From positions 7,691,001-7,755,000 of the forward strand of contig JAZBRS010000013.1 in NCBI GenBank assembly GCA_037176725.1: a stretch of 64,000 nt of DNA, read 5' to 3'. The stretch's first letter is position 1, and each line of letters begins with the position of its first letter. Both the position numbers and the translations under genes were made by a program. This document shows, piece by piece, positions 34,183 through 46,200 of the stretch. The notes beneath the pieces were generated by a model, which was given only the letters and a program-made list of their open reading frames with translations, ran no database searches and was not told the DNA's origin. This DNA is from Posidonia oceanica. Taxonomy: Eukaryota; Streptophyta; Magnoliopsida; Alismatales; Posidoniaceae.

Positions 34183-37100
34183 TGTTGACACCCCATTTTT
34201 GACCCCTGTTTAGTGGCACTCTCTCTAGTGGAATGACTTAGAAAACCCCCACACAAAAACCAGAAAATTAAAAACTTAGAAAACTAGAAACCAAAACCCT
34301 AGAAAAACCCTAGGCTTTAAACTCTAGAACTCTAGGCCCAATCCACACCCAAAACCCTAGGTTAAAACCCTAAACCCTAGGTTAAAATCCTAGAAGAAAC
34401 CTAGGTCAAACACCCACCAAATCTTAGAAAATCACTAGGACACAGGCCCACCACAAGCCCACCTTTCTCTTTTTTTTCTTTTTTCTTCTTCTTTCCTCCT
34501 TTCTTTTCTCACTTTTTCTCCTTCTCTTTCTCTTTTTTTTTTCTTCTTTTCTTTTTCCCACACTCTAGCAACACCTTCTCCTCCTCACCTCTTCTCTTTC
34601 TTCTATTTTATTTTATTCTATTTTTTCCCCTTTTCTTTCTCTCCTTCCTTCCCTTCCCCTCCTCTTTTTCCCTTCTTTTCCTTTTTCTTTCCACCTTCAG
34701 CCCAAGCCCAACAGCCTCCTTCTCTTTTTATTTCTTTTTTCTCTTTTTTGGGCCCAGCCCATTTCCACTTCTTCTCCTCTTCTCTTTCCTTTTTTTTTTC
34801 TCTTCTTCTTCCTTCCTCCTCCTTTCTTTCTTCCTTTCTTTCCTTTTCTTTTACCTTTTCTTCCTCTTCAGCCAGGCCCGGTCCAGCAGCCCTTTTCTTT
34901 CTTTTTCTTTTTTTCTTATTTTTTCCTCGGGCCCAGCCCGTTTCTCCTTCCTCCTCCTCCTCCTGTTTTTTTTTCTTTCTTTTTTTCCTTTTATTTCTCC
35001 TGCCATTTGCCACCTCCTCCTTCCAGCTGCTTCCTCCTCCTTCTTATCCATTCTTCTCCTTCTTATCCCACCACTTACTCACCTTCATCTCACCACTAAC
35101 TCCCTCTCCCATCCGACTCAAACTTCACCCACAATTCCCGCTCACACACACACACACACACACACCCCCTCTGCACAACCCCTTCCACCACCGAATTCCC
35201 ACTCCTACTTGCCTTTGCCTTACCCCTGCACCACTCACAGCATTCCCAACATCCCACCGCATTCCCACACACCCAGAGCATCCAGAATTTGCCTTCGGAT
35301 CACCCCAGAACCCAACTTCCTCTCCTTCACAGTAGTAGCTTCCCATTCCCTCTCCAAGCACCCAAGCCACCTGAGACTCACACACGACCCACCATCCTCA
35401 TCCTGGACTCACCACGAACCCAGAGAGCGATCCCAAAACACCCAGAGAGCCACACAGTAGAGGAGAGCCAAAAATCACAGCAAGCCACCTAGAATTTTGA
35501 AATCCTGTCCAGAGGGTGCGAACTTGCTTCTAAGCAGCTTTGAACCTTCCTCGGGACACCAGGAACTATCTCTGATCGCCGCACGCCACCGTCGTCCTTC
35601 GCAGTGCCGTCGCAACCTCTTGCCGGACTGTCAAACCCACTCGAGGTCGACAGCACGCTCCGGAAATCTTGACAGGTAACAGACCTTATATTTAAACTCC
35701 ATGCTTGTCTATCTTGCTTTCTAGATAGGTAGAACTAGGTTTAGAGCCTTGTAGCTGTAGATTGCCTTCGCTGCTATAGTTGTCTTCCCCGATGAGCTCT
35801 GATAGCTGCCGCCGCACGCCGAGCGCTCTAGACCCCCTCCGTTTCTCCGGAACCTCCCCCGAGCTCCGCCAGAGCACTAGAGACCTGCTCCAGCCCCTCG
35901 CGACTGTCGTCAAGGCTTCCTGCACCTGCTCTGCCTCTGTGATCGCCGGACTTCTGCACCGACATCGACAGAGCGCCCCTGGCCAGCTTCGACCTCCAAA
36001 CCTTCCCTCGAGCTTCGCCGGACCTCCAGGAGCTTGACCTGACGCCGCCCGGGCTCCGCAGCTGCCTCCAGCTCCTGCTCCGCCCGCCGCTTCCTCTACA
36101 GCAGCCGCCGATGTCGATAGCGCGCCTCAGCCTCTGCCGCTCCTCCGGATCTGCTCCTCGAGCATCGCTAGACCACCAGGAACATCATCCAGCCCCGCCT
36201 GAGGTTCGTTGCTGCCTCCATCACCAGCTCCACCGCTGCCTCCAGCACCAGCTCCGCCTCCGACCTCCTCAGCAGAAGTCCACCCTGGTCGGCAGAGCGC
36301 TCCGGACACCGCCACGCGCCGCTGAGACCGCCGGTGACACCGGACGCATCGTCTCTAGCTTCCTGGGCCCTCAGACCGGCCAGCCGCCCACCGGACCGCC
36401 GCCTGGATCCCTTTCTTCTTCGATGCAGTGCTGCAGGTGTCGGGCGACACTGTAGCACTGTAGCTTTATTTTTCTGTTTTTTTGATTTCGTTAGTTTAAA
36501 TCAATGCATTACTTTTCAGTCCTTAGCTTTACTTTATTTACAAGTCAGTCCTCTATCGGTTTGAAAATCATTTAATCTGGAATTAAAATCATATTGCATT
36601 GAAGTAAAGTATTGCAGGTTTTCATATTTACTTTCCAGTCTAGTTTCAATTGAGAAAATCAATTAAACTGGAATTAAAATCATATTGCATTGAAGTAAAC
36701 TATTGCAGGTTTTCATATTTACTTTCCAGTCCAGTTTCAATTGAAAATCATTTAATCTGGAATTAAAATCATATTGCATTAAAGTAAACTATTGCAGGTT
36801 TTCATATTTACTTTCCAGTCCAATTTCAATTGAGCAATCATTTAATCTCTGTTTTTTTACTTTGCTGTATTGCATTTAAGCCCTTTGGTTTATTTATTTG
36901 CATTTCAGTCCATCAGTTGATTAAAAGTCATTTAATTTGCATTTGTAATCATATTGCATTGCATTAAATGTCTGCATGTTTAATATTTACATTTAGGTCC
37001 AGTCACATGTTTAACTTTGATTTAAATGTGATTTTAAACCTTATTGCATTGTAATAAAGCCTTTTGGGTTTTAATATTTACATTTAGGACCAGTTGGGTT

Positions 37101-38688
37101 TCAACTGTGATTTAAGATGTGATTTAAAACTTTATTACATTGCAATAAAGTCCAGCAAGTTTCAATTATTACATTTGAGTCCAATTTACTTTGAATTGTG
37201 CTTTAAATGTGACTTTTAAATCTTATTACATTGTAATAAAGTCCAGCAAGTTTCCATTATTGCATTTTGGTCCAGTTTGCTTCTAACTGCCATTTAAATG
37301 CAATTTTAAACTTTATTATATTGCAATAAAGTCCCGTGACTTGTTATTATTGCATTTAAGTTATGTTTGCATACATACCTCATTTAAATTGCAATTTTAA
37401 TCATATTGCGTTGCTTTGAATGCCCAAGAGTTTTACAAATTGCATGTCAACCCCTGTTTTTGAACTGTTGCCTGTTTGCATGCTTACTTAGCTTTGCATT
37501 TTAAACCTTACATGTTTTCAAAATTGCATGTAGGTCCAGATGCCTAGTTTCTTATGCTTGCATCCTGCCTTGCATTTTAAATTCAACAGTTAGGTCTAAT
37601 TGCATGTTAGTCCTAAAATCCACTGTTGTTTGCCTGCCTGCTTCTTTTGCATTGCATTTAAGTCCCACATGTTTTTAAAACTACATGTAGGTCCTTTTAT
37701 TGCATTATTGCATGCCTGCTTTTATTTAATGCTGCATTTGGCCCCTGTTGGCCCTCTACTCTACTGCATTTACATCTTTACATGCATTTGTCCTGTTGCA
37801 TTGCATTTTGCCATGTTTTGCATGTAGGCCCCTGTAGTTTCTCTTAATTGCACTTTCGTCCTTGCCCTTTGCATTTTTACATGCATAGCATCCACATCAT
37901 TGCATACTGCACTCTTGCACTTGTTTGAGCATTCTTAGCCTCACTGTATGTAGGACACCCTGCATTGCACACACATAGGGGTAATTTGCACTTAGGCCCC
38001 CACTTAGATCACTTTTTCTGGCCCTTGAGCCATCTGACTTGAAATTTGAATAACTTTTGATCGGACCGTTGGATCTTCACGATCCAGCTATCCAGGTCTT
38101 CCTGGTTGAACGATATTTTGTTCTAACCAAAGTTATTTCAGATCAGGCGTCAGACCCTCAAGATAAGTCCATCTGAATCACTGCATACATTATTTTTCGC
38201 ACCTTGTTTTCTCGTGCATGTAGATTAGGCTTTTCCGCCTTTGTTTTCTTTCCCCTTTGCTTGTTTTACACTTGCATCGTGTGGTTTTACTTGGCTTTTC
38301 CGTCTTTGTTTTCTTTCCCCTTTGCTTGTTTTACACTTGCATCGTGTGGTTTTACTTGGCTTTTCCACCTTTGTTTTCTTTCCCCTTTGCTTGTTTTACA
38401 CTTGCATCGTGTGGTTTTATTCAACTTTTCCGTCCTTGTTTTCTTTCCCCTTTGCATGTCGTACACTTGCATTGTGTGGTTTTATCGGCGTTTTGTTTTA
38501 TCACCTGCATTTGCATTAGGGCAGTGATGCTTACTGCCTGGAGTTCTCACGAACTAGGGTTCGCCCCGTTCGGAACACAGGCAGCGCTGCTGAAGTACCT
38601 CCTTCTTCGTGTCGCTATCCATGAAGTACCTCCTCTTGTTCGGACCCTCTCCGGTCCGAACCCAGAAAAGGGAAAAGGCGCACTCACA
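34183..38688 (+). repeat. 3' LTR of element C
   Basis: 4506 bp, collinear with the 5' LTR. It lacks about 0.4 kb corresponding to about 25267-25660, including the most conserved LTR block, with GAAGTACCTCC repeated around the join. Divergence from the 5' LTR is very uneven along its length. Confidence 0.92.
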
Positions 38689-38693
38689 GATAC

Positions 38694-38820
38694 CACAGGG
38701 CAGCCAAAAATAGATTCCCCTGGTATCAGGATGATACCAGGGGACTGCCGAAGCACCCTTGGCATCAAAAACGGAGAATACAGACAAAACTATCGTGTTT
38801 GCCAACCGAGTAGTTAGGGG
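38694..38820 (-). other. Continuation of element A 3' UTR between C and B2
   Basis: Contains the conserved hairpin 38717-38743 and the segment GCCAACCGAGTAGTTAGGG, which matches units of the B2 array (41870-42080) and, reverse-complemented, the 3' UTR of C near 33785-33850. Confidence 0.75.
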
Positions 38821-41800
38821 TGTGACCGTCCTTGGGGGTCCCGACGACCTTAGGGGGCAGATCGCTGCCAATGAGCTTGTGCGCGCCCCCGTTTGTCGGT
38901 TCGAAGGGATCATGGAACGAGTGAATCCGAGGGTGGATGCTCGAATTGGGAAAACACCGGAATAAGGGAAAAAGCGTAAAAACGAGGGAAAAGGTAAAAG
39001 AAGGGAGTCGCCATCTAGTCTATTAAATACAGGAAGATGAGGAAAATCGAATAAGGAAAACAGAAGGAAAACATGCAATGCGATGCTAAGAAACATGAAA
39101 TCCGACCCGAAAGGATGCGACACGAGGTCATTGCGGTCCAGAGAGAAGGGTAAGGACTCCTGTTACGCATGGGGAAGGTATTAGGCACCCCCATGCGCCC
39201 GAGGAGCGGTCTTGCTGGGCCACTTCCGCTTTTGCGTAGTCAATGTAGGTGAATCATGCTAGTTAATGTATGCTTTAAGAAGCTTGATGCAAGGATGCAA
39301 TGCCATGACATTTGAAAACATGCGGAGTGCTGATAAATGAAGAAAATGCGTTTTAAAACATGAAAACTGGGCTCAGCCACGCTACCAGTGTTCTGGTATT
39401 AAACTGGGCACTCGTGCTGATAAGGCGTGCTGGGAATATCCGCTAAGGAGTTCCGCTCTATCATCGCGCCGACAGTTCAAATGAACTCCGGGTAGTAATC
39501 ATCATTGCTCTATGCATGCAATCGGAAATCAAAACATCAAAATCCATGCAAGGTGATGTAAATCGTGATAAATAGGGATGTAGGAACCAATAGAGGATGA
39601 TAATAGATGAGCAAACAGAGAAACAGGAGTCTGTATACGGTCAACTCAAGTTCAAATGAACTCAAGTCGCGCTTGCAAGTCGCGCTGGATCTAGACGCCT
39701 TATACACGCGCCCAAAGGTAACGCATATAATATACGTTAGATCCTATCACTCACAGGACGTGTTTCCAGAGTTACAGAGAGACCACAGATCTCAAAGCAC
39801 AAATACTTGGCATACAAGGAATAAAACCAAGCAAACAGATATTGAATGAACCAAAAGAAGATGCAAGACAATCATAAAAGACTGCAAAAGACAGAAAACA
39901 AGTCGGTTGAGGAATTGTTCTGGTTTCGGGCTGCGCGTCGACAAGTCGCGCTAGATATTGACGCTGTATAGATGCGCCCAAAGGTAACGCCATATACTGA
40001 TGCCAAATCCAGTCGTTTGTCTTGTTCGCACCAGAAAACTCAGAAGAGACCGCTGCCTCGTTGCACAATTAAGTGATATGCAAGATTGAAAGGTACGAAG
40101 CGATGATCGACGAAGCTAAAGAAGATGATATAGCATCACAGGGAGCAAAGAAACAACGAAATGCATGCATGCAATGGCCTCTCCACTTGACGGCAACTCG
40201 CAGGAAAGAAATGGGTCACCGGCCACTATCGCGGTCGGAGACCCAATCTAGCTCTGCTGTGGGTCTAGGTCGGAATTTGTGGAGGGTAGATGGGTCCTCT
40301 AGATGCAATGCAAGTGCAAAAATACATGAAAGAAAGCAAAGCTCTCGGCGGCAGTGGAGCAAAAAAACGGAAAACGACGATGAATAGCAGTAATGCTAAA
40401 AGAAACCACAGAGCATGCAAAAGCTAATGCTACGCTAAGGGATGAAGGTGCTCACCCGTGGAGAGTCGGCACGTGTTCTCGGTGGAAGATGAAGGACTCT
40501 GGGAGGCTGGGTTGTAGAGGAATTCTAGAGGGATGCAAGGATTCCGGGTGGTCTCAAGGTAATCTCAAGGCAATCTCAAGGGCTTGTCCAGGGGGGGTCT
40601 CAACAGCAGGGCAAATGGAGGGATTTGGACGTGTATTTATAAGGTGGTCGGAGGCTCAGATGTCGTCGGTTGATCGACGTGGGAAATGCATGGTTTTGAT
40701 TCAAAACCACAAGGGATAGGATGGGAAATGGGTTTTGGATGGAGGTTTGGATCGTCCAGATGCAATGTGGTGCATCAGTAGATCTGGGAGGGCCAATGGG
40801 GTGAGTGGATCGAAGGTTCACCCAAGTGGAATGGCAAAAGAATCCTTCTGTCAGTTTTAACTGAAACAGAGCATCGTGCCAACAATACGTGCCTGAACAG
40901 CGCGCCACTTTTCTACATTTCACATAGCCGCTGGTTGATGCCATCTTCTATAGACGTCAGGATGTGATGCCGTCTAGAGACGCTAAGTCTGCATCAGAAG
41001 TCAGTTGCTGGATTCTGAGCTCATTCCAGGGTATACCGGGCTGTTTGTGGACCTAGGCTTTGCTGTGAATTGGGTTTTGATGGGTTTGAGGTGTGAGGTG
41101 GCTTTTGGGATGGTTTGTTGGGATTTGGAGTGGTGTTAGGTCCGCTGCAACCGAGCTTGCTCCTCTGGAAGCGTTTGCTGACGAATACCTGTAAAAATGG
41201 GGTGTCTACAGATGTCCCTCCTTGAACGAGGTCACGGGAACCGAGACTGCTGCTCAAGGTTGACAAGGCACCCCACCCGAGTTAGAGCGATGCAACCAAT
41301 GCTCATGCTGATGCTGCTGCTGATGATGATGTGCACTGGACTCCGCTTGAGGATGTGCGGGTTCGCGTTATGCTGCTAGGGGTGATGCTAATCCATGCTG
41401 AGCTCTGTGCGGCTCTAAGCGAAGGCGATGCTGATGCTGATCCTACTAGGAATGCATAATGCGATGCATGTGCTGAGCCTGAGCGGCTCTAAGTGATGCT
41501 AGTGCAATGTGATGATACCAACTCTGCTGGGGACGTTTGCAGAGGGCGATGCCATGCTGTGATCATTGATGCTATGCTACATGATGCAATGAGTGGTGAG
41601 TTGACGGACTCAACACCAGATAATGGGGTTATCGGCCCAAGGAGTTGACGGACTCTTCGCCGGATAGTTTGGGTTATCAGTCCAAGGAGAAAAACGCTGG
41701 GCATGATGACAGATGCTGTCCGAGCAATTTGGGTTACCAGCCCACAAGGAAAAGAGAAACGATACCGAGGCAACTAAAAAGATGCCCCTAGTATCGGGAA

Positions 41801-41859
41801 AGGGATACCAGGGGCGAGTGAAAAGTTCCTGGCATCGAAAAGGTGGTAGACAGTGTGAC

Positions 41860-42090
41860 GGGTGTCATTCGAGCAGTTAGGGCTGCCAACCCGAGCAGAC
41901 ATTTAACGGTTGTCGACCGAGTAGTTAGGGCTGCCAGCCCGAGCAGACACTTTAACGGTTGTCGACCGAGCAGTTAGGACTGCTAGCCCGAGCAGACATT
42001 TAACGGTTGTCGACCGAGCAGTTAGGGCTGCCAGCCCGAGCAGACATTTAACGGTTGTCAACCGAGTAGTTAGGACTGCCAGCCCGAAGT
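41860..42090 (-). repeat. 48-bp hairpin array in B2 3' UTR
   Basis: About 4.5 units of CGAGCAGTTAGGGCTGCCAG plus CCCGAGCAGACATTTAACGG plus TTGTCGAC. Each unit has two small inverted repeats, GGGCT-GCC-AGCCC and CGGT-TGTCG-ACCG. Confidence 0.85.
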
Positions 42091-42495
42091 GAGGCTCCGA
42101 AGAGGCACACAAAAGAGGCTTGTCCTCATCCAGGGAACAAGGAGACAAGGCAAGCGAGGCTCCAAAGAGGCACGCAAAAAGAGGCTTGTCCTCGTCCAGG
42201 GAATGAGGAGACAAGGCAAGCGAGACTCCGAAGAGGCACGCAAAAAGAGGCTTGTCCTCGTCCAGCGAACGAGGAGACAAGGCAAGCGAGACTTCGAAGA
42301 GGCACGCAAAAAGAGGCTTGTCCTCAAACAAGGAAGCAAGTAGGCGAGACTCCAAAGAGGCACGCAAAGGGGGGGACTTGTCCTCAAATAATGAAGTAAG
42401 TAGGAGGGACTCCAAAGAGGCACGCAAAGGGGGGGCTTGTCCTCAAACAAGGAAGCAAGCAGGCGAGACTCCAAAGAGGCACGCAAAGGGGCTGA
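42085..42495 (-). repeat. About 60-66-bp hairpin array in B2 3' UTR
   Basis: Six to seven units starting GAGACTCCAAAGAGGCACGC, with CTTGTCCTC pairing to GAGGAGACAAG in the longer units. Later units are shorter (about 60 bp). The Leu/Ser/Phe-rich minus-strand frames across it are artefacts. Confidence 0.82.
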
Positions 42496-42639
42496 AATGT
42501 GATAAGTTTCGGACTTATCAACCGCGAAGATAACGAGAATACCAGTATCCGGCGATATGACAGAGGTTCGTGGAAAATCCCGTGACAGTTAGGGTTGTCA
42601 GCCTGACGGAGTGGCTGTGGCTTCTGCGCTGAGGGAGCA

Positions 42640-43213
42640 TCTGTGCAGTTAAACTGAACTACAGGGGTGCTGTTGCAATTTACCCAATCAAAGGGTCTCT
42701 GGTGCTTCTATTTGATTGTATGATGCTTTGAAAGGTATATCAGACTGAGGAGGCTCTCATGGCGATACCCAAGGTTGTGCAGAGTGCTTCGAGGTATGAT
42801 CCGTAGTTCCACGGAAAGACAAGGGCTTGAATGCAAATTCTCTGTCTGGTGCGCACGACAATTTCTACCGGTCCTGAGGACAAATGCTGAATGTGATGGT
42901 TGTGTCCTCTGTGGAGAGGCTGTTCTGAATAAGTCCGGCATTGATCTGATCGGACTCTGAAATTCTGGGAAACTACGGGGACTTTTCTGTAATTTTCCTG
43001 TACAGTGATTTTTGCTGAAAGTTCTCTGATTTTGCAACCCTGCCAGGTTTGGGGGTGCCATCCTCAAGATTCTGAGGGGTGCTGATAAGAAATTCACCCG
43101 AGACTTGGGCTATTCCGGTGCTTCTGCAAAAGTTAAGGGCTTGATTGCAGTTTCTGAAATTTGAGGGATTGTGTTGCCATTCTGCTAACTCCACTGCTTT
43201 GTTGCTCATTCTG
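42640..43213 (+). other. Upstream part of an unidentified sequence interrupted by LTR E
   Basis: Low-complexity, with repeated GCAATTT and TTTGC words of the same kind as 47768-48200. It appears to be one segment cut by solo LTR E. No coding frame. Confidence 0.4.
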
Positions 43214-43218
43214 GGTGC

Positions 43219-46200
43219 TGTTGACACCCCATTTTTTCGATTTTTTGGGGCTCTCTCTCTCTCTGGTGGCTTCACAATCTTAAATCCTAAAACCAAACCC
43301 AAAATCACATCCAATTTTCTAACTTGGAAAACCCCCACACCATACAAACCAGAAAATTAAAAACTTTAGACAAACTTCAAACCAAACCCTAAACCCTAAA
43401 CCTAAAATCCTCCATTTCAAACCTAAACCCAAACCAAAACCCTAAACCCTAAATCAAAATCCATCCTAAAAACCCCTTAAAAGTAATTAAAAAAGAAAAC
43501 ATAAGGAAAAGCAAATTAAAAACCCTAAAACCTTAATTAAAAGAAAAACATAAAGAAAAAACAAACCAAAACTCCTTAAAAAACAATTAAAAAGGAAAAC
43601 ATAAGGAAAAGACAAATCAAAACCACTTAAAAAAAATTAAAAAACTTAACCTAAAAACAACAATCTCCTAAAAAACTTAAAACCCTAATTCAAAACTTAA
43701 AAAAGAAAAACAAACAATTAAAAGAACAAAATCTAGAAAAAGCAATTAAGAAACTTAAAAAAACAATTACTTAAAAATTCTACAAGAAATACAACTTTAA
43801 AAATCAAAACCCAAACACTCTTCTTCCTTTTTCTCCTTCTTTTTCTTCTTCTTTTTCTTTCCTTCCTTTCCTTTTTTCTTTCTTCCACCAAATCCGGCCC
43901 AGCCCACCACAGATTTCCCCCTCTTTTCTTTCTTTTTTTCCTTCAACTTCAGCCCAGCCCACTGCCAGCCTTTCCTCCTTTCTTTTTTTCCTTTTTCTCT
44001 TCCTCTCTGGCTCGGCCTTCCTCTTTCTTCTTTCTTTCCTTTTTCAGCCCACGGCCCACGATCATCTCCTCCTCTTCTTCCCTCCTTTTCCCTGTGCTTC
44101 AAAACCCTGCTACACTCAAACACCACACAACACCCAACCAACACAGCAACACTCCATTACTTGCAGACCTAAGCCTCTCATAAGCCACTCCACTACTCAA
44201 CACTCTAGTTCCTCCTACACTCCTCCTCCTCCTCACTAACAGACCACTCCACCCTCTGCCATTGCCGGCGGACCACTTGCAAACAAGCGAGACCCATGCC
44301 TCCTGCCACTTCAATCGAGTGCCGGCCTCAGAACAAAACCAACACCCTTCTTCAACCTTGAAAAGGGGGGGGGGGGGGGGGGTCAACACACAGAGCGCAA
44401 TTGAGAGAGAACCCAGAACCCACTCCTCTTCTCCACAGTAACAGCCACTTCCTCCACACCCAACACTCAGCATAGCCACTCCAGGCCCTTCCAGACACCT
44501 CCATTCCATTCCCTAGATCACCACGATCTCAGAGGGAGAGAGAGAGAGAGCACTGGACAGAGCCACAGAATGCCTGCAACCACCAGAAATTCTTAGAACC
44601 ACCCAAAGTTCCATTTTCGTTTTTGAGCACCGCAACCAGAGTCTGAGGCCACCTGGAGCTTTGCCTGCACGCGAGCAACGCGCCGGCACCTCACCGCAGA
44701 CCTCCCGGCCCTCCACGCGCCGCCGCGGCCTCCAGCAGTAGCAGCTCAACCCACCGAGGTCAGTGGCTCGACTCAGACTCCCACGCAGGTAATTGAACAC
44801 TCCCCTATTCTAGTTTTGATATGTTCTTGCTTCCTAGCTCCTTAGAACTAGGATTAGAGGCCTAGATTAGGAAGTCGCCGCCGCCGCTGAGTCGTCTTCT
44901 CCGGCGAGCTTTCGCAGCTCTGCTGCGCTGCTCCAACCTGTCTCGAGCTTCCAGAGCTTCCCCCGAGCACTGTCGGAGCTCCAGGAGCACAGCCCCAACC
45001 TCGCTGAGCCCTGCAGCTGCCTCCAGCACTGGTTCCTCCGCCGCTCACCTCTGCAACAAACCACCGAGACCGTCAGAGCGGCTCCGACCTCCCCGCGCGA
45101 CGCTGAAGCCAACGGAGTACTCCAGAGCGCCGCCTCCAGCTTCCGAGTGCCACCGCCAGCTCCCCCGTCCGCTGGAACGCCAGGGCAAACCTTCTTCTCT
45201 GGCGCACCACCGCTGCCATCGAGCGGATACTGTAGAATTGTAGTTAGCCATAGTTTTCATTTTTAGTTTGATTCATGCATTACATAAAAGTCTGTTAGTT
45301 ATTTTAAATTGCTTTCAGGTCCTGTCTTTGAATCAGATTTATTTAATTTTCTTTTGTTAACTTATTACATTGTAGTTAAATGCTTTAGTTTTATTTTATT
45401 GCATTCAGGTCCTGTGGTTGGTTTGTAATTCATTTAATTTCATTGCTTATCTTACTGCATTGCACAAAAGTATCTCAGAATCTTTTATTTGTGTTCCAGT
45501 CCTGTGCATGGTTTTAGAATGATTTAAATCAATTTTCTTATCTTATTACATTGCATAAAAGTACATTGGTTTGCTCATTTTGCTTTCAAGTCCTGTGCAT
45601 GGTTTATAAATCATTCGATCTGCATGTTTACCTTATTACATTGCACAAAATTGCCTCTGTTAGTTTTTTATTACATTTCAGTCCTCTGCTGGTTTACATT
45701 TGATTTAAATCTTTTTTTACCTTATTACATTGCAGGAAACTACAAGTATTTATTTTTATTGTATTTTAGTCCTCTGCTGGTTTCAAAAGTCATTTATTTT
45801 ACGTTTTACCTTATTGCATTACATTTGAAAACCTCTATTTATTTTTTATTGCATTTTAGTCCTCTGCTGGTTTCAAAAGTCAGTTATTTTTGCATTTTAC
45901 CTTATTGCATTACATTTGAAAACCTCTGTTTATTTTTTATTGCATTTTAGTCCTCTGCTGGTTTCAAAAGTCATTTATTTTTGCATTTTACCTTATTGCA
46001 TTGCATCAAAAAATCAAAAAAATGTTTTAATTGCATTTAGGTCCATCTGTTGTGAATCAGTTGTTTATTTCTGCATTTTAACATTGCTAAAAAACCCAAA
46101 ACATGTTTTATTTGCACATTAGTCCAGCTGCATGTTCTGACTTCATTTAAATCCTGTTTAAACTATATTGCATTGCTAAAAAACCCAGAAAAATATTTTA

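Larger units (their letters stand above)
20880..38688 (+). mobile_element. Element C: complete gag-only Ty3/gypsy element with about 4.5-4.9-kb LTRs
   Basis: Perfect target duplications GATAC (20875-20879 and 38689-38693). 5' LTR 20880-25741, primer binding site 25745-25762, leader, decayed gag (26896 to about 30500), non-coding 3' region with tandem arrays, polypurine tract 34169-34182 and 3' LTR 34183-38688. No reverse transcriptase, RNase H or integrase motif is present in the 8.4-kb interior. It is inserted in the 3' UTR of element A in opposite orientation. Confidence 0.93.
38821..42640 (-). mobile_element. Element B2 remnant: 3' LTR plus 3' UTR
   Basis: LTR 38821-41210 (TGTGACCGTCC...GGGGTGTCTACA) with the polypurine tract on its right (minus strand GGAGGGACATC), so the element reads leftward and its interior lies at 41211 onward. 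The LTR is similar to solo LTR B1. After the polypurine tract come a GCTGATGCTGATG-rich stretch, the conserved hairpin (41785-41814) and tandem arrays. I find no 5' LTR or matching right target duplication, so the rest was deleted or displaced. Confidence 0.72.

Noticed and set aside
41903..42486. Leu/Ser/Phe-rich minus-strand frames
   Set aside because: Generated by tandem repeats in B2; period matches the DNA repeat.
43376..43460. True telomere or interstitial telomere array
   Set aside because: Only two or three imperfect CCCTAAA units, inside an LTR.
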